Shown piece after piece: positions 26,349 to 34,859 of a stretch of 64,000 nt of DNA (position 1 is the first letter of the stretch; each line of letters opens with the position of its first letter). A program made the translations under genes and the position numbers. Origin of the DNA: UBA7803 sp041690675 (GTDB taxonomy: Bacteria > Pseudomonadota > Gammaproteobacteria > Pseudomonadales > Azotimanducaceae); contig JAWLGU010000002.1 of NCBI GenBank assembly GCA_041690675.1, positions 1 through 64,000 on the forward strand, written 5' to 3'. The notes beneath the pieces are model-generated. The model had not been told where the DNA came from, did not search any database, and saw only the letters and a program-made list of their open reading frames with translations.

Positions 26349-27329
26349 TTGAGCCAGCGGCCGGGACCGGCCGGACCCGCGGAACCTCGTGCGGCACGGG
26401 TGCTGCTCACCGGTGCCACCGGGTTCATCGGCCGCCGTCTGCAAGCCCATCTGCTGCAACGTGGCAGCGCCGTACGCGCCCTGGTCCGGCCCGCGTCCGC
26501 CGGCACTGCACGTCTGCATCCGGGTTGCGAGGTGCAGGTCGGGGAACTCACGGATCCGCGCGCCGTGAAGGCCGCCCTCGGGGGAATCGATGTGGTGGTG
26601 TACGGCGCCGGCAGTGTGCGCGGCGCCGCCGCGGCGGATTTCGAGGCGGCCAACGTCGCCGGCGTGCAGACGCTGGTGTCGGTGCTCGAGGACGACCCGG
26701 TGGCGCGCCGGGTGGTGCTGCTGTCGTCGCTCGCGGCCAGCCGCCCGGAACTTTCCCACTACGCGCGCAGCAAGCATCGCGGCGAGGAGGTTCTGCGCCG
26801 CGCCCCGGACCTGGACTGGACCGTTCTGCGCCCGCCCGCCGTGTACGGCCCTGGGGACCGGGAGATGCGACCGCTGTTCGACCTGGTCCGCCGGGGGCTC
26901 GCGCTGCGCCCCGGGCCCGCGGGGCAGCGGCTGGCGCTGCTGCACGTGGACGATCTGGTGCGGGCGGTGGCGGCGTGCATCGATCACCCGGAAGCGTGCC
27001 GTCACCGCACCTTCGCCATCGACGACGGCCGCAGCGACGGCTACGACTGGCGTGACATCGCCGTGGCCGTGGCCGGGCGGCCGGTGCCCGAGGTGGGCGT
27101 GCCGGGTTGGCTGCTGCGTGCCCTCGCGGCCGTCAATCTGACCGCGGCACGGGCGCTGGGCTTCGCGCCCATGCTCACCCCGGGCAAGGTCCGGGAGCTT
27201 CAGCAGGTCTGCTGGCTGTGTGATAATCGCGCATTCATCCACGCCACGGGCTGGCAGCCGGAGATCGATCTCAAGCGCGGCGCCGCCGCTCTGTTCCGGC
27301 CACCCCCTTCTCGAGGAGCACGAACTTGA
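26349..27329 (+). CDS. NAD(P)-dependent extended SDR, CerR-like ceramide reductase candidate
   Basis: Rossmann reductase of about 326 residues with the nucleotide motif LLTGATGFIGRRL and the catalytic pair in HYARSKHRGEE (YxxxK). In Caulobacter the equivalent gene next to spt is cerR, whose product reduces the keto group of the long-chain base or of keto-ceramide. Here it lies between the acyl ligase and the carrier protein, overlapping the latter by four bases, so the same role is inferred. Both it and the carrier protein begin with TTG, suggesting modest, coupled translation. Confidence 0.8.
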   Translation: MSQRPGPAGPAEPRAARVLLTGATGFIGRRLQAHLLQRGSAVRALVRPASAGTARLHPGCEVQVGELTDPRAVKAALGGIDVVVYGAGSVRGAAAADFEAANVAGVQTLVSVLEDDPVARRVVLLSSLAASRPELSHYARSKHRGEEVLRRAPDLDWTVLRPPAVYGPGDREMRPLFDLVRRGLALRPGPAGQRLALLHVDDLVRAVAACIDHPEACRHRTFAIDDGRSDGYDWRDIAVAVAGRPVPEVGVPGWLLRALAAVNLTAARALGFAPMLTPGKVRELQQVCWLCDNRAFIHATGWQPEIDLKRGAAALFRPPPSRGART

Positions 27330-27574
27330 CGGCCGACCTTGCCGACATCGAAGGCGAGATCAAGCGGATTCTCGCCGGTTTTCTGAAGGATCCCCGCAGC
27401 CTCAGCGGCGACACGGATCTCGTGGCCGACCTGGCCCTGGAGTCCGTGCAGATCATGGAGTTCGTGGTTGAGGTGGAGGACTGCTACGACATCGCCATCG
27501 ATCTGGAGAGCCTGTCGAACGTGCACACGGTGTCGGAGCTCGCCGCGGTGGTGGCCGCGAGGCTCCAGCCATGA
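27326..27574 (+). CDS. Acyl carrier protein of sphingolipid locus
   Basis: 82-residue acidic carrier protein. The phosphopantetheine serine sits in DLALESVQIMEFV, where the usual DSL reads ESV. The flanking helices (IEGEIKRILAGFL, DTDLVADL, TVSELAAVVAARL) are normal. It probably receives the acyl chain from the ligase upstream and presents it to the next enzyme, like AcpR of Caulobacter. It overlaps both neighbours by four bases (TTGA and ATGA). It is not the housekeeping AcpP. Confidence 0.88.
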   Translation: MTADLADIEGEIKRILAGFLKDPRSLSGDTDLVADLALESVQIMEFVVEVEDCYDIAIDLESLSNVHTVSELAAVVAARLQP

Positions 27575-28770
27575 ATCTGATGGACAAGTTCGCTGCGCAC
27601 CGCCAGCGCCAGCAGGAGCTGGGCGAAGCGGGCGCCGATCCCACCCATGTGGTGATGGAGCGCATGCTGTCGGCCACCGAGGCGGTGATCGGCGGGCGGC
27701 GCACCCTGCTGGCCGGCACCAACAACTACCTCGGCCTCACCTTCGACCCCGAGTGCATTGCCGCCGGTCAGGAGGCGCTGGAGGAGTTCGGCACCGGCAC
27801 CACCGGCTCGCGTATGGCCAACGGCAACTACCGCGGCCATGAGCTGCTCGAGCGGGAGCTCGCGGACTTCTACGGCTACCCGTACGCCGTGGTGTTCTCC
27901 ACCGGCTACTCTGCCAATCTGGGGGCGCTGACGGCGCTGCTGGAGCCCGGCGACTGCGTGCTGCTGGATGCGGATGCCCACGCCAGCCTCTACGACGGCT
28001 GTCGCATGAGCGGGGCCGAGGTGTACCGCTTCCGGCACAACGACCCGGAAAGCCTGGAGAAGCGGCTGCGCCGTTTGGGCGATCGCGCCAGCCGGACGCT
28101 GGTGGTCACCGAGGGCCTGTTCAGCGTCCTCGGCGACAAGGCACCCCTGGCAGAGATGGTGGAGATCAAGGACCGCTACGGCGCCTACCTGTTCGTGGAT
28201 GAAGCCCATTCGCTGGGGGTCTACGGCGAGCGCGGCCGGGGCGTGGCGGAAGAGGACGGTGTGCTGGACCGGGTGGACTTCATCGTCGGCACGTTCTCGA
28301 AGAGCCTCGGCGCCACGGGCGGTTACTGCGTCAGCCGCCACGACGCGCTGGCCCTGTTCCGCTTCGCCAGCCGGCCGTACATCTTCACCGCGTCGCCGTG
28401 TCCTTCGGTGGTGGCAACCACCCGGGTGGCGTTGCGGCTGGTGCGGGAGCGCCCGGAGATTCGCGCTCGGTTGTGGGACAACGCCCGCGCCCTGCACCGG
28501 GGGCTCGGCGAGCTCGGCCTGGTCCTCGGAGCCCCGGTGAGCCCGGTGGTAGCGGTGCGCTTCGACGAGAAGGAGCGCGCGCTCGCCGCCTGGCGCAGCC
28601 TTCTGGAGTCCGGGATCTACACCAACCTGATGATGCCGCCGGCCTCCCCGGACGGGTCGAGCCTGCTGCGCTGCAGCGCCAGCGCCGGCCACACACCGGA
28701 GCAGATCCAGGCCATCGTCGAAGGTTTCCGCCGGGCGGTGGGGCTCACCGACGAGCCCCCGCGCGGCTGA
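27571..28770 (+). CDS. spt: Serine palmitoyltransferase-type alpha-oxoamine synthase
   Basis: PLP enzyme of 399 residues that joins an amino acid to an acyl thioester with loss of CO2. The cofactor lysine is in GTFSKSLGATGGY. Other family marks are NNYLGLTFDPE, GTTGSRMANGNYRGHELLE, VFSTGYSANLGALTAL, FVDEAHSLGVYG and the C-terminal SASAGHTPEQIQAI. The family includes serine palmitoyltransferase, KBL, AONS and ALAS. The neighbouring carrier protein, acyl ligase, reductase and ceramide synthase-like gene point to serine palmitoyltransferase making the 3-keto long-chain base. Final gene of the + strand operon. Confidence 0.87.
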   Translation: MNLMDKFAAHRQRQQELGEAGADPTHVVMERMLSATEAVIGGRRTLLAGTNNYLGLTFDPECIAAGQEALEEFGTGTTGSRMANGNYRGHELLERELADFYGYPYAVVFSTGYSANLGALTALLEPGDCVLLDADAHASLYDGCRMSGAEVYRFRHNDPESLEKRLRRLGDRASRTLVVTEGLFSVLGDKAPLAEMVEIKDRYGAYLFVDEAHSLGVYGERGRGVAEEDGVLDRVDFIVGTFSKSLGATGGYCVSRHDALALFRFASRPYIFTASPCPSVVATTRVALRLVRERPEIRARLWDNARALHRGLGELGLVLGAPVSPVVAVRFDEKERALAAWRSLLESGIYTNLMMPPASPDGSSLLRCSASAGHTPEQIQAIVEGFRRAVGLTDEPPRG

Positions 28771-28780
28771 AGGCGACGGG

Positions 28781-29776
28781 TCAGCGGAAGGCGCCGCGCC
28801 GGTACAGGCGCCACAGCAGCGGCCAGGCGAAGATCAGCGGGTGGTGGCGTTGCCGCTCGGTGGGCGGAATGTAGATCCCGGAGTGACGCTGGATCTTCCA
28901 CAGCAGGTAGTCGAGCGGATCGTCGAAGGTCCCGGCCGCTTTGATCAGCCGCAGCACGCTCAGAGTCTTGCCCTGGGCGCGACGCAGCCGCCAGCCGAGC
29001 CGCACCCGGCCCTCGTTCGCCGGCGGGCGGCACCGGTAGCTTCCCTTCCCCGTCAGGACCACCGCCCCTGCCTTGGCGTAAGCCTCGGCGTAAGCCTCGG
29101 CGTAAGCCTCGACGTAAGCCTCGAGCAGCGCATCGAAGTGGCGGGCGTGATGCTCGTAGACCGATGCCACGCCGCTCTGGCTTTCCGATCGCAGCTCGCA
29201 GGTGTAGGTCAGGGCGAAGCCGTGGCGCCACAACGTGGCCGCCTGGAACGGCTGGTGCAGCAGGGGCGCCACCCGCCGGACGAAGGCGTGCACCGCCTCC
29301 CCCAGCGCCGCCACCACCCGTCGGCGCACCTCCGGGGCTGCGGCGTAGACCAGCCCGCAGGGCTGGGTGAAGCGTGACCAGAAGTAGGACTGGAAGCGTC
29401 CCATGGCCTGCTCGAATTGGATCAGGGTCATGGTGGCGTACTTGGCCCGCAGGGCGGTCGAGTCGTGGGTCTCCGGCAGCGCCACGTGGTAGACGTTGGG
29501 CGGGAGCCAGCGGTTGGCGGCGGCGTGCCAGCGCCGCGGCAGGCTGCCGCGGAGGTCGTCCAGCAGCACGTAGAAATCCAGCAACGTATCCCGCTTGCCG
29601 CGCAGGTAGGAGCCGTACAGCAGCACCGCCACCACCCGGCCGTGGTGACGGCGTCGGATCTCCGCCACGAGTCGGGCCACGTCCGGGTCGTCGCGGTGAT
29701 CCAGGGCCGAGAGCTGGTTCCCGATCAGCGCCAGCAGGGGAGCGTCGTCCCCGGTGGCGCGATCAGGTGGCGGCAT
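28781..29776 (-). CDS. Polymerase-beta-fold nucleotidyltransferase-like protein
   Basis: 331 residues. The N-terminal part VVAVLLYGSYLRGKRDTLLD then FYVLLDD resembles a nucleotidyltransferase GS..RG..D..SD..D site, but the expected first Asp-x-Asp reads DFYVLL, so activity is uncertain. The rest is helical with many aromatic residues (FQSYFWSRFTQPCGLVYA) and an internal Tyr-Ala-Glu-Ala repeat. It overlaps the CDP-alcohol phosphotransferase gene upstream by 14 bases, so the two share a transcript. A role in head-group chemistry of the lipid is inferred from context only. Confidence 0.6.
   Translation of the reverse strand: MPPPDRATGDDAPLLALIGNQLSALDHRDDPDVARLVAEIRRRHHGRVVAVLLYGSYLRGKRDTLLDFYVLLDDLRGSLPRRWHAAANRWLPPNVYHVALPETHDSTALRAKYATMTLIQFEQAMGRFQSYFWSRFTQPCGLVYAAAPEVRRRVVAALGEAVHAFVRRVAPLLHQPFQAATLWRHGFALTYTCELRSESQSGVASVYEHHARHFDALLEAYVEAYAEAYAEAYAKAGAVVLTGKGSYRCRPPANEGRVRLGWRLRRAQGKTLSVLRLIKAAGTFDDPLDYLLWKIQRHSGIYIPPTERQRHHPLIFAWPLLWRLYRRGAFR
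29077..29124 (-). repeat. 12-bp tandem repeat in the nucleotidyltransferase-like gene
   Basis: Four 12-base units (29077-29088, 29089-29100, 29101-29112, 29113-29124); the last two differ by one base from the first two. In frame they encode Glu-Ala-Tyr-Ala/Val repeats, predicted helical. Confidence 0.9.
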
Positions 29777-30950
29777 AGGCGCTCCGGGTGCCCGAGAACA
29801 GACGATAGGCGCGGCTGTGGCGGGCCGCGGTGTCCGGGTCGGTCAGCCAGGAGGTGAGCGGCCCGCTGCGTAGCCGCACCGTCAGGGCCTGCAGCAGCCG
29901 CAGGCACAGCACCGCCGAGGTCCCCGCCGTCCACAGCGCCACCGCCACCAGGCCCCAGTCCGGCCGCCCCGCCAGCAGGCCGGCGGTGAGGAGAATCATG
30001 CAGGGGTTGCGTCGCGCGGTGACGAGCCGGAAGTAAGCGTCGAAGGGGCGCCACGAGAAGATGCTGGCGTCGCCCAAGGTGTGGAACAGTCCCTCCACCA
30101 CACGGCCCACGACATAGCCGCCTATGATGAGCGTGTAGAGGTGGCCGAGCTCCAGCCCGAGTACCGGCTGATAGCTCGCCAGCCCCACCCCCCACAGGTA
30201 GTACCAGAAGGGCGGATGGATGAGGTCCATGCCGTGGTCCAGCAGATGGCCGAAGCGGCTGGAGCGTACGGTCACCCGGGCGAGCTTGCCGTCCACGGTG
30301 TCCAGGAAGGTCATGAACCAGCCCGCTGCCAGCCCTATGGCGAAGTGGCCGTAGGCGAACAGGTAGCACACCCAGAGCATGAGCAGGAAGCCCACGCCGG
30401 TCACCATGTTGGGGGTGATGCCGAGCCGGGCGCACAGCCGGACGGCGTGGCGGGCCGGCCGGGGCCAGACGAACTTGGTCACCAGGTCCGTGATGCCCTT
30501 GTAGGAGGTGCCGTACAGCAGCGCCTCCAGCGCCGCTCGCCGGGATTCCGCCACCGGCTCCAACAGCGGCGGCTTGGCCTTGCGCAGCTGGTGGTCGAAC
30601 ACGCCGAGATCGGCGGTGGTCAGCTCGCTGATACCCGGCGGAACCTCGGAGTCACCAAGCAGGACCTGGCGCAGCACGGGGGCCTCGGCGGCGTCGACCA
30701 CCGCTGCCGCCGCCCTGTCGCCGTGGCGGAGCACCGCGTTGACGTGGTCCAGCATGCTCTTCAGGGTGCGCACCTCGTAGAGGAAGTCGGCGCGCAGCAG
30801 CAGCACCCGAGCGTTCCCGGGGATCGCCGCGAGGTCGTCCACCAGGGCCACGTCCCCCACCTGAGCGAGCTGCCGCCGTATCCGCTCCTCGGCAGACAGG
30901 TTCCACAATCGGACCGGTGACCGGCCAACTACGTGCGCGAAATGCCTCAT
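29763..30950 (-). CDS. CDP-alcohol phosphotransferase with degenerate nucleotidyltransferase-like N-terminus
   Basis: 395-residue membrane enzyme. The C-terminal half has several helices and a full CDP-alcohol phosphotransferase signature: DTVDGKLARVTV, then GHLLDHGMDLIH. The N-terminal 160 residues are soluble and look like a decayed nucleotidyltransferase (VLLLRADFLYEVRTLKSMLD), as in fused inositol-phosphate cytidylyltransferase/DIPP synthases, but without the GxGxR loop. It would transfer a phospho-alcohol from a CDP-alcohol to a lipid or polyol hydroxyl. Next to ceramide genes, head-group transfer to ceramide is the natural inference. Divergent from the metallophosphoesterase gene. Confidence 0.85.
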   Translation of the reverse strand: MRHFAHVVGRSPVRLWNLSAEERIRRQLAQVGDVALVDDLAAIPGNARVLLLRADFLYEVRTLKSMLDHVNAVLRHGDRAAAAVVDAAEAPVLRQVLLGDSEVPPGISELTTADLGVFDHQLRKAKPPLLEPVAESRRAALEALLYGTSYKGITDLVTKFVWPRPARHAVRLCARLGITPNMVTGVGFLLMLWVCYLFAYGHFAIGLAAGWFMTFLDTVDGKLARVTVRSSRFGHLLDHGMDLIHPPFWYYLWGVGLASYQPVLGLELGHLYTLIIGGYVVGRVVEGLFHTLGDASIFSWRPFDAYFRLVTARRNPCMILLTAGLLAGRPDWGLVAVALWTAGTSAVLCLRLLQALTVRLRSGPLTSWLTDPDTAARHSRAYRLFSGTRSAYAAT

Positions 30951-31056
30951 GCTATAGTGCCGGCTCGCCGGGCGCGGGCTGGAGCTAACCGATGACGGAG
31001 AAGCCCGGGATTATAGTCGCGCCGTCGCGAGGCCGGCAAACGGCGAGGAGGCCGCG

Positions 31057-31989
31057 ATCCGTCTCGTTCACATCACCGACCCTCACCTGACCAGCCTCCG
31101 CGGGCTGCCGTTGTGGCCCATGCGGGGTAAGCGCTGGTCCGGATATCTATCCTGGCAGCGCCGACGCCGCCACGTCCACCGGGCCGACGTGCTCGACGCG
31201 CTGGTGGCCAGCGTCCGCAGCGAGCACGCCGATCAGATTCTGTTGACGGGCGACCTCGTGCATCTGGGGCTGCCCCAGGAGATCGAAGCGGCGGCGGCGT
31301 GGCTCGAGGCCCTGGGGCCGCCGGACAAGGTTATGCTGGTGCCGGGCAACCACGATCTGTACGCCGTGGACTCCACGCCGGCGCTGCTCGCCCATTGGGC
31401 CGGCTACCTGCCTGCGGCCGGGGACGCGGCGGCCGTCTCGACCGGCGTCGGATTCCCGGTGGTGCGGCAGCTCGCGGCGGGCGCGGATTCCATCGCCCTG
31501 GTCGGCGTTTCCAGCGCCCAGCCGTCGCCCCTGTTCATGGCCTGCGGTCGCCTCGGCGCCGCCCAGCTCACCCGGCTGGAAGCGGCTCTGGCGGCGGCGC
31601 ACGGTTTCCGCTGTCTGCTGATCCATCACCCGCCGCTGCGCGGCATGACGAGCTGGCGCAAGGGCCTGAGGGATGCCGCGGGCCTGGCCGCCGTGCTGGG
31701 CCGGCAGCCGGTGGATCTGGCGCTGCACGGACACGTGCATCACAACGTCGCCGCCATGGGGCCGCGGCAGGCCCGGGTGTTCGGCACCGCGTCGGCCTCC
31801 AGCGCCGCGGCGCATGCCCCGGCGGCCTACCGCCGCTTCGATGTCACCCCCAACGAAGGCGGCTGGCAGGTGGAGATGCGGCTAGTCACCGTGGATGCCG
31901 CGGGGCGGCGGGTGGAGGGGGAGCTGCAGCGGTGGGCGACGCCCCGGCGGGTCAGCGTCGCGGCCAGCAGCCCTTCAGCCAGTCGGTGA
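31057..31989 (+). CDS. Metallophosphoesterase, apparent ATC start
   Basis: Calcineurin-type phosphoesterase of 310 residues with all metal motifs: VHITDPHL at the very N-terminus, ILLTGDLVH, VPGNHDLYAV, LIHHPPLRGM and LHGHVHHN. It could remove a phosphate from a lipid or nucleotide intermediate. The in-frame region from TAG 30955 to TTG 31111 has no ATG, GTG or TTG. TTG 31111 would delete the first Asp-x-His motif. ATC 31057 has GAGGAGG five bases upstream and places the conserved motif at residues 4-11, normal for the family. The 3' end overlaps the convergent HIT gene by 38 bases. Confidence 0.82.
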   Translation: MRLVHITDPHLTSLRGLPLWPMRGKRWSGYLSWQRRRRHVHRADVLDALVASVRSEHADQILLTGDLVHLGLPQEIEAAAAWLEALGPPDKVMLVPGNHDLYAVDSTPALLAHWAGYLPAAGDAAAVSTGVGFPVVRQLAAGADSIALVGVSSAQPSPLFMACGRLGAAQLTRLEAALAAAHGFRCLLIHHPPLRGMTSWRKGLRDAAGLAAVLGRQPVDLALHGHVHHNVAAMGPRQARVFGTASASSAAAHAPAAYRRFDVTPNEGGWQVEMRLVTVDAAGRRVEGELQRWATPRRVSVAASSPSASR

Positions 31990-32386
31990 TGGCGGCGCTG
32001 GTCTGGGCCGTCACCTCCGTGAACTCCCCGAGGGCCGGTGGGCCGGGCCAGCCGTGATCCGGAAACTCGATGTCCTGGAACCGGGCGGGCTGGTCGTAGC
32101 GGGGAACCACGTGGAAGTGCACGTCCGGGTCCACCATCATCAGCATCAGGTAGTTGATCTTGCGGTACGCCACCTGAGCCGCCAACACCTCCTCGATGTC
32201 GCCCACCGCCACGCGGAGCTCGGCGAAGGCTTCCGCGGAGAGCTCATGGAACTGGCGGGCCGGCTCCTTGCAGGCCAGCACCAGCGCGCCGAGGGTGACC
32301 TGCTGGGGGCGAAGCAGCACCACCCAGCGGTCGTACTCGTGCACCAGGGTCTCGGGATAGCCGAACTTGCGGATGGTGTCGTTCAT
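31952..32386 (-). CDS. HIT family protein
   Basis: 144-residue histidine-triad protein. The motif appears as DPDVHFHVVPRY, a relaxed HxHxxPR form of the nucleotide-binding triad where the catalytic histidine is retained. HIT proteins hydrolyse or transfer nucleoside monophosphates. Last gene of the eight-gene - strand sphingolipid operon, 16 bases after a cytidylyltransferase-like gene, so a function in nucleotide-activated intermediates is plausible but unproven. Confidence 0.8.
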   Translation of the reverse strand: MNDTIRKFGYPETLVHEYDRWVVLLRPQQVTLGALVLACKEPARQFHELSAEAFAELRVAVGDIEEVLAAQVAYRKINYLMLMMVDPDVHFHVVPRYDQPARFQDIEFPDHGWPGPPALGEFTEVTAQTSAAITDWLKGCWPRR

Positions 32387-32402
32387 ATCCGCGCCCTCCG
32401 TG

Positions 32403-33161
32403 TCAGGAGGCCGCCTGACGTGAGGCGGCGACCCCCGCAGGGTACCACCCGGCGACCACCGTCTGGGCGTGGGCCAGGTCCTCGGCTTCGTCGACTTCGC
32501 ACCAGGAGAGGCCGTGGATGTCGCAGACGTCCACCCGGTGGGTCTGGGCCAGTTCGTCGATGGCGGAGAGGTACCAGCGCTTGACGCCTTCACCATAGCG
32601 CATGAGGTGGGCCACGGTGTGCCGGAACAACGCCGGGCCTTCGCCGCGGAACACCATCATGCCGATGGACTCGCCGTTGACGCCGTCAGTCAGCGTCTTG
32701 CCCACCCGGCGCAGACGACTGCCCTCCACCACCACCTTCATGTCGTCCGCGTCGTAGCTGCTCTTGCGGTCGATGGTCAGGGTGACCGGAGCGTCCGCCG
32801 GGCTCGCCAGCAGGCGCTGGAGAATGGCCGCCTCGAACAGGGTGTCGCCGTTGATGATCACGAACGGCTCGTGCATCTCCGAGTGAGCCACCCAGCAGGT
32901 GCCGAGGTTGTCGGAGAGCGCGTAGAAGGGGTTGTAGAGGGTGCGCACCGGCACAGCCGTGGTGCGTGCCGCGATCTCGTCCACCCGATCGGCACCGAAC
33001 CCCGTCACCACCACGACCTCGTCCACGGCGCACTGACCGATTTCGTTGAGCTGCCATTCCAGCAGGGCTCGCTCGCCCACGGGCAGCGCACACTTGGGCG
33101 TCGCCTCCGTGAGGGGGAGCAGACGCCGGCCCTGGCCGGCGCTGAGAATGATGGCCTTCAT
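32403..33161 (-). CDS. Phosphocholine-cytidylyltransferase-like NTP transferase
   Basis: 252-residue nucleotidyltransferase with the signature MKAIILSAGQGRRLLPLT, the lysine in ATPKCALPVGERALLEWQL and the metal site FVIINGDTLF. The stretch YNPFYALSDNLGTCWVAHSE is typical of LicC-like cytidylyltransferases. It would activate a phospho-alcohol or sugar phosphate as a CDP or NDP derivative, a fitting donor for the CDP-alcohol phosphotransferase at 29763. ATG 33161 is the normal start. A nucleotidyltransferase, CpgD, also acts in anionic sphingolipid synthesis in Caulobacter. Confidence 0.82.
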   Translation of the reverse strand: MKAIILSAGQGRRLLPLTEATPKCALPVGERALLEWQLNEIGQCAVDEVVVVTGFGADRVDEIAARTTAVPVRTLYNPFYALSDNLGTCWVAHSEMHEPFVIINGDTLFEAAILQRLLASPADAPVTLTIDRKSSYDADDMKVVVEGSRLRRVGKTLTDGVNGESIGMMVFRGEGPALFRHTVAHLMRYGEGVKRWYLSAIDELAQTHRVDVCDIHGLSWCEVDEAEDLAHAQTVVAGWYPAGVAASRQAAS

Positions 33162-33242
33162 GGTGTCGGAGTTCCTCGAGGGTGGGTGCAAAGCGCGCTA
33201 ACCTACCACGGGTCGGCCGCCGGCAAAACCCGCGGTCCGGGC

Positions 33243-34856
33243 TCAGGCGCAGTGTTTGAGACGCCGATCCAGAGCCTCCGCCAACCGGTAGCTGAGCGCC
33301 AGAATGGTCAGGGTGGGGTTGGCCCAGCCGCCGGTGGGGAACACCGAGCTCCCCGCCACGTACAGGTTGTGGTAGCCGTGTACCCGGCAGTGCTCATCCA
33401 CCACGCCGTCCCGGGGCTCGCGGCTCATCCGGGTGGTGCCCATGTGGTGATAGCCACCGATGGGGTGCTTGCCGACGGTGGGGTCCACAGGCCACTCCTG
33501 GCCGGGCTCGTCGAGCCAGGCCGCTCGCTCGACGGCGCCGTCGCCGAGACGCTTCAGCTCCCGATCCAGGGCGTCCATCAGATGGGCCACCGTGGCCTTG
33601 TCCTGGGGAGTGAGGCGCCAGTCCAGCACTGCTCTCGGCAGGCCCAGGGGGTCCTGGTCCCGGCTCAAGGTCACCCGGCTCGCCGGGTTGGGGGCCTGCT
33701 CCCCCCGCACCATGACGAACAGCCGGCGCCTGCCGGTGCGGCTGCGCAGCCGTTCCAGTGCCGGTTTGACGCTTCCCTGCAGGGCTCCGCGCACGCTGCG
33801 GTAGGTGTGCCACAGCCGCCGGCGGGTACGGTCCGGGGGCAGCCGATGCTTGAGGCTGCGATAGATGCGATCGTTCAGCAGCAGCCCCCGTTCCGGGTCC
33901 CGCTGCAGCTTGAAGGTGAGCGCGGAATTGAGGATCCCCGCCCGGGCCTGCAGCGTGGGGGATGCCAGCAGGGTGGGGGCCACCGGTGGCTGGCCGTCGC
34001 CGGGACGGCGCTTGCGGAAGGCGTTCCACAACGGGAAGGGATTCCGGGTCAGCACCTGGCCGCCGCGGCCGTGCTGGTGCTCCATGAAGAAGCGCCCCAC
34101 CAGATCGTGGCGATTGCCGATGCCGTGGGCCTCCACGTCGTTGGCGGCCAGCAACAGCCGTGGGTTCTCGATGCCGCCGCACGCCAGCACGAAACAGCGG
34201 GCGCGGATGTCCACGGTTCGGCCTTCCAGCGTGCTGACCCGCACGTGATCGAGGCCGCTGGCGTGGGGGTTGGCCTGCAGATGCACCACGTTGGCGTGGG
34301 TGAGCACCTGGACCTCCGGGTCGGCGAACAAATCGGCGCAGCGTGCCGGGCTGAAGCGCTCCTTGACCCGATCGAAGCGCCAGAAGCGGGTGATGAGGGT
34401 ATCCGGGCACAGGGCTGGAGGCGAGTCGGGGAGCTGGCGCCAGAGCCGCTGGTCGTAGACGAACTCACCCAGCTCCAGGTCCCGGTGAGCCGCCTGGTAG
34501 TAGGGCAGCAGGGTGTCGTGGCCGAAGGGCCAGCCGCTGTAGGGGACCCAGGGGCGGTGCTCGAAGTCGATGGGCTCGAGGGGCACACAGCGGCCGCCCC
34601 AGATGTTGGTGGTGCCGCCGAAGAAGCGCAGTCGCGCATCCACCAGGTCGTAGTATGGGTTGCCCACGTTCTCGCCGTGGTAGAGGCTCTGGGTGCCCGG
34701 GTCGAAGTCCAACCCCCCCGCCTCCACCAGGCAGACCCGGTAGCCCAAGCGCCTGAGCGCCCGGGTCAGGCTGATGCCGGCGGCGCCGGCCCCCATGACG
34801 CACACATCGCTGGCGGGCGAGATGCCTTCGCCGGCCTGGCGGAGGTCGATGAGCAT
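33243..34856 (-). CDS. GMC-family FAD oxidoreductase
   Basis: 537-residue flavoprotein. The dinucleotide site is VCVMGAGAAGISLTRALRRL, followed by the GMC marker LRFFGGTTNIWGGRCVPL. The C-terminal active-site region GGYHHMGTTRMS and VAGSSVFPTGGWANPTLTIL are clear. Members oxidise alcohol groups, including on lipids and sterols. It lies three bases after the hydroxylase gene in the sphingolipid operon, so hydroxylation then oxidation of a sphingolipid carbon is an attractive inference. Substrate not shown by sequence. Confidence 0.85.
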   Translation of the reverse strand: MLIDLRQAGEGISPASDVCVMGAGAAGISLTRALRRLGYRVCLVEAGGLDFDPGTQSLYHGENVGNPYYDLVDARLRFFGGTTNIWGGRCVPLEPIDFEHRPWVPYSGWPFGHDTLLPYYQAAHRDLELGEFVYDQRLWRQLPDSPPALCPDTLITRFWRFDRVKERFSPARCADLFADPEVQVLTHANVVHLQANPHASGLDHVRVSTLEGRTVDIRARCFVLACGGIENPRLLLAANDVEAHGIGNRHDLVGRFFMEHQHGRGGQVLTRNPFPLWNAFRKRRPGDGQPPVAPTLLASPTLQARAGILNSALTFKLQRDPERGLLLNDRIYRSLKHRLPPDRTRRRLWHTYRSVRGALQGSVKPALERLRSRTGRRRLFVMVRGEQAPNPASRVTLSRDQDPLGLPRAVLDWRLTPQDKATVAHLMDALDRELKRLGDGAVERAAWLDEPGQEWPVDPTVGKHPIGGYHHMGTTRMSREPRDGVVDEHCRVHGYHNLYVAGSSVFPTGGWANPTLTILALSYRLAEALDRRLKHCA

Positions 34857-34859
34857 GGC

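Noticed and set aside
29077..29124. CRISPR-like short repeats
   Set aside because: Units are 12 bp, contiguous without spacers, and read in frame inside a gene. The same holds for the repeats at 2-55, 10972-11016 and 47341-47382.
31111..31113. TTG as the metallophosphoesterase start
   Set aside because: It would remove VHITDPHL, the first metal-binding motif, while the rest of the active site is intact.
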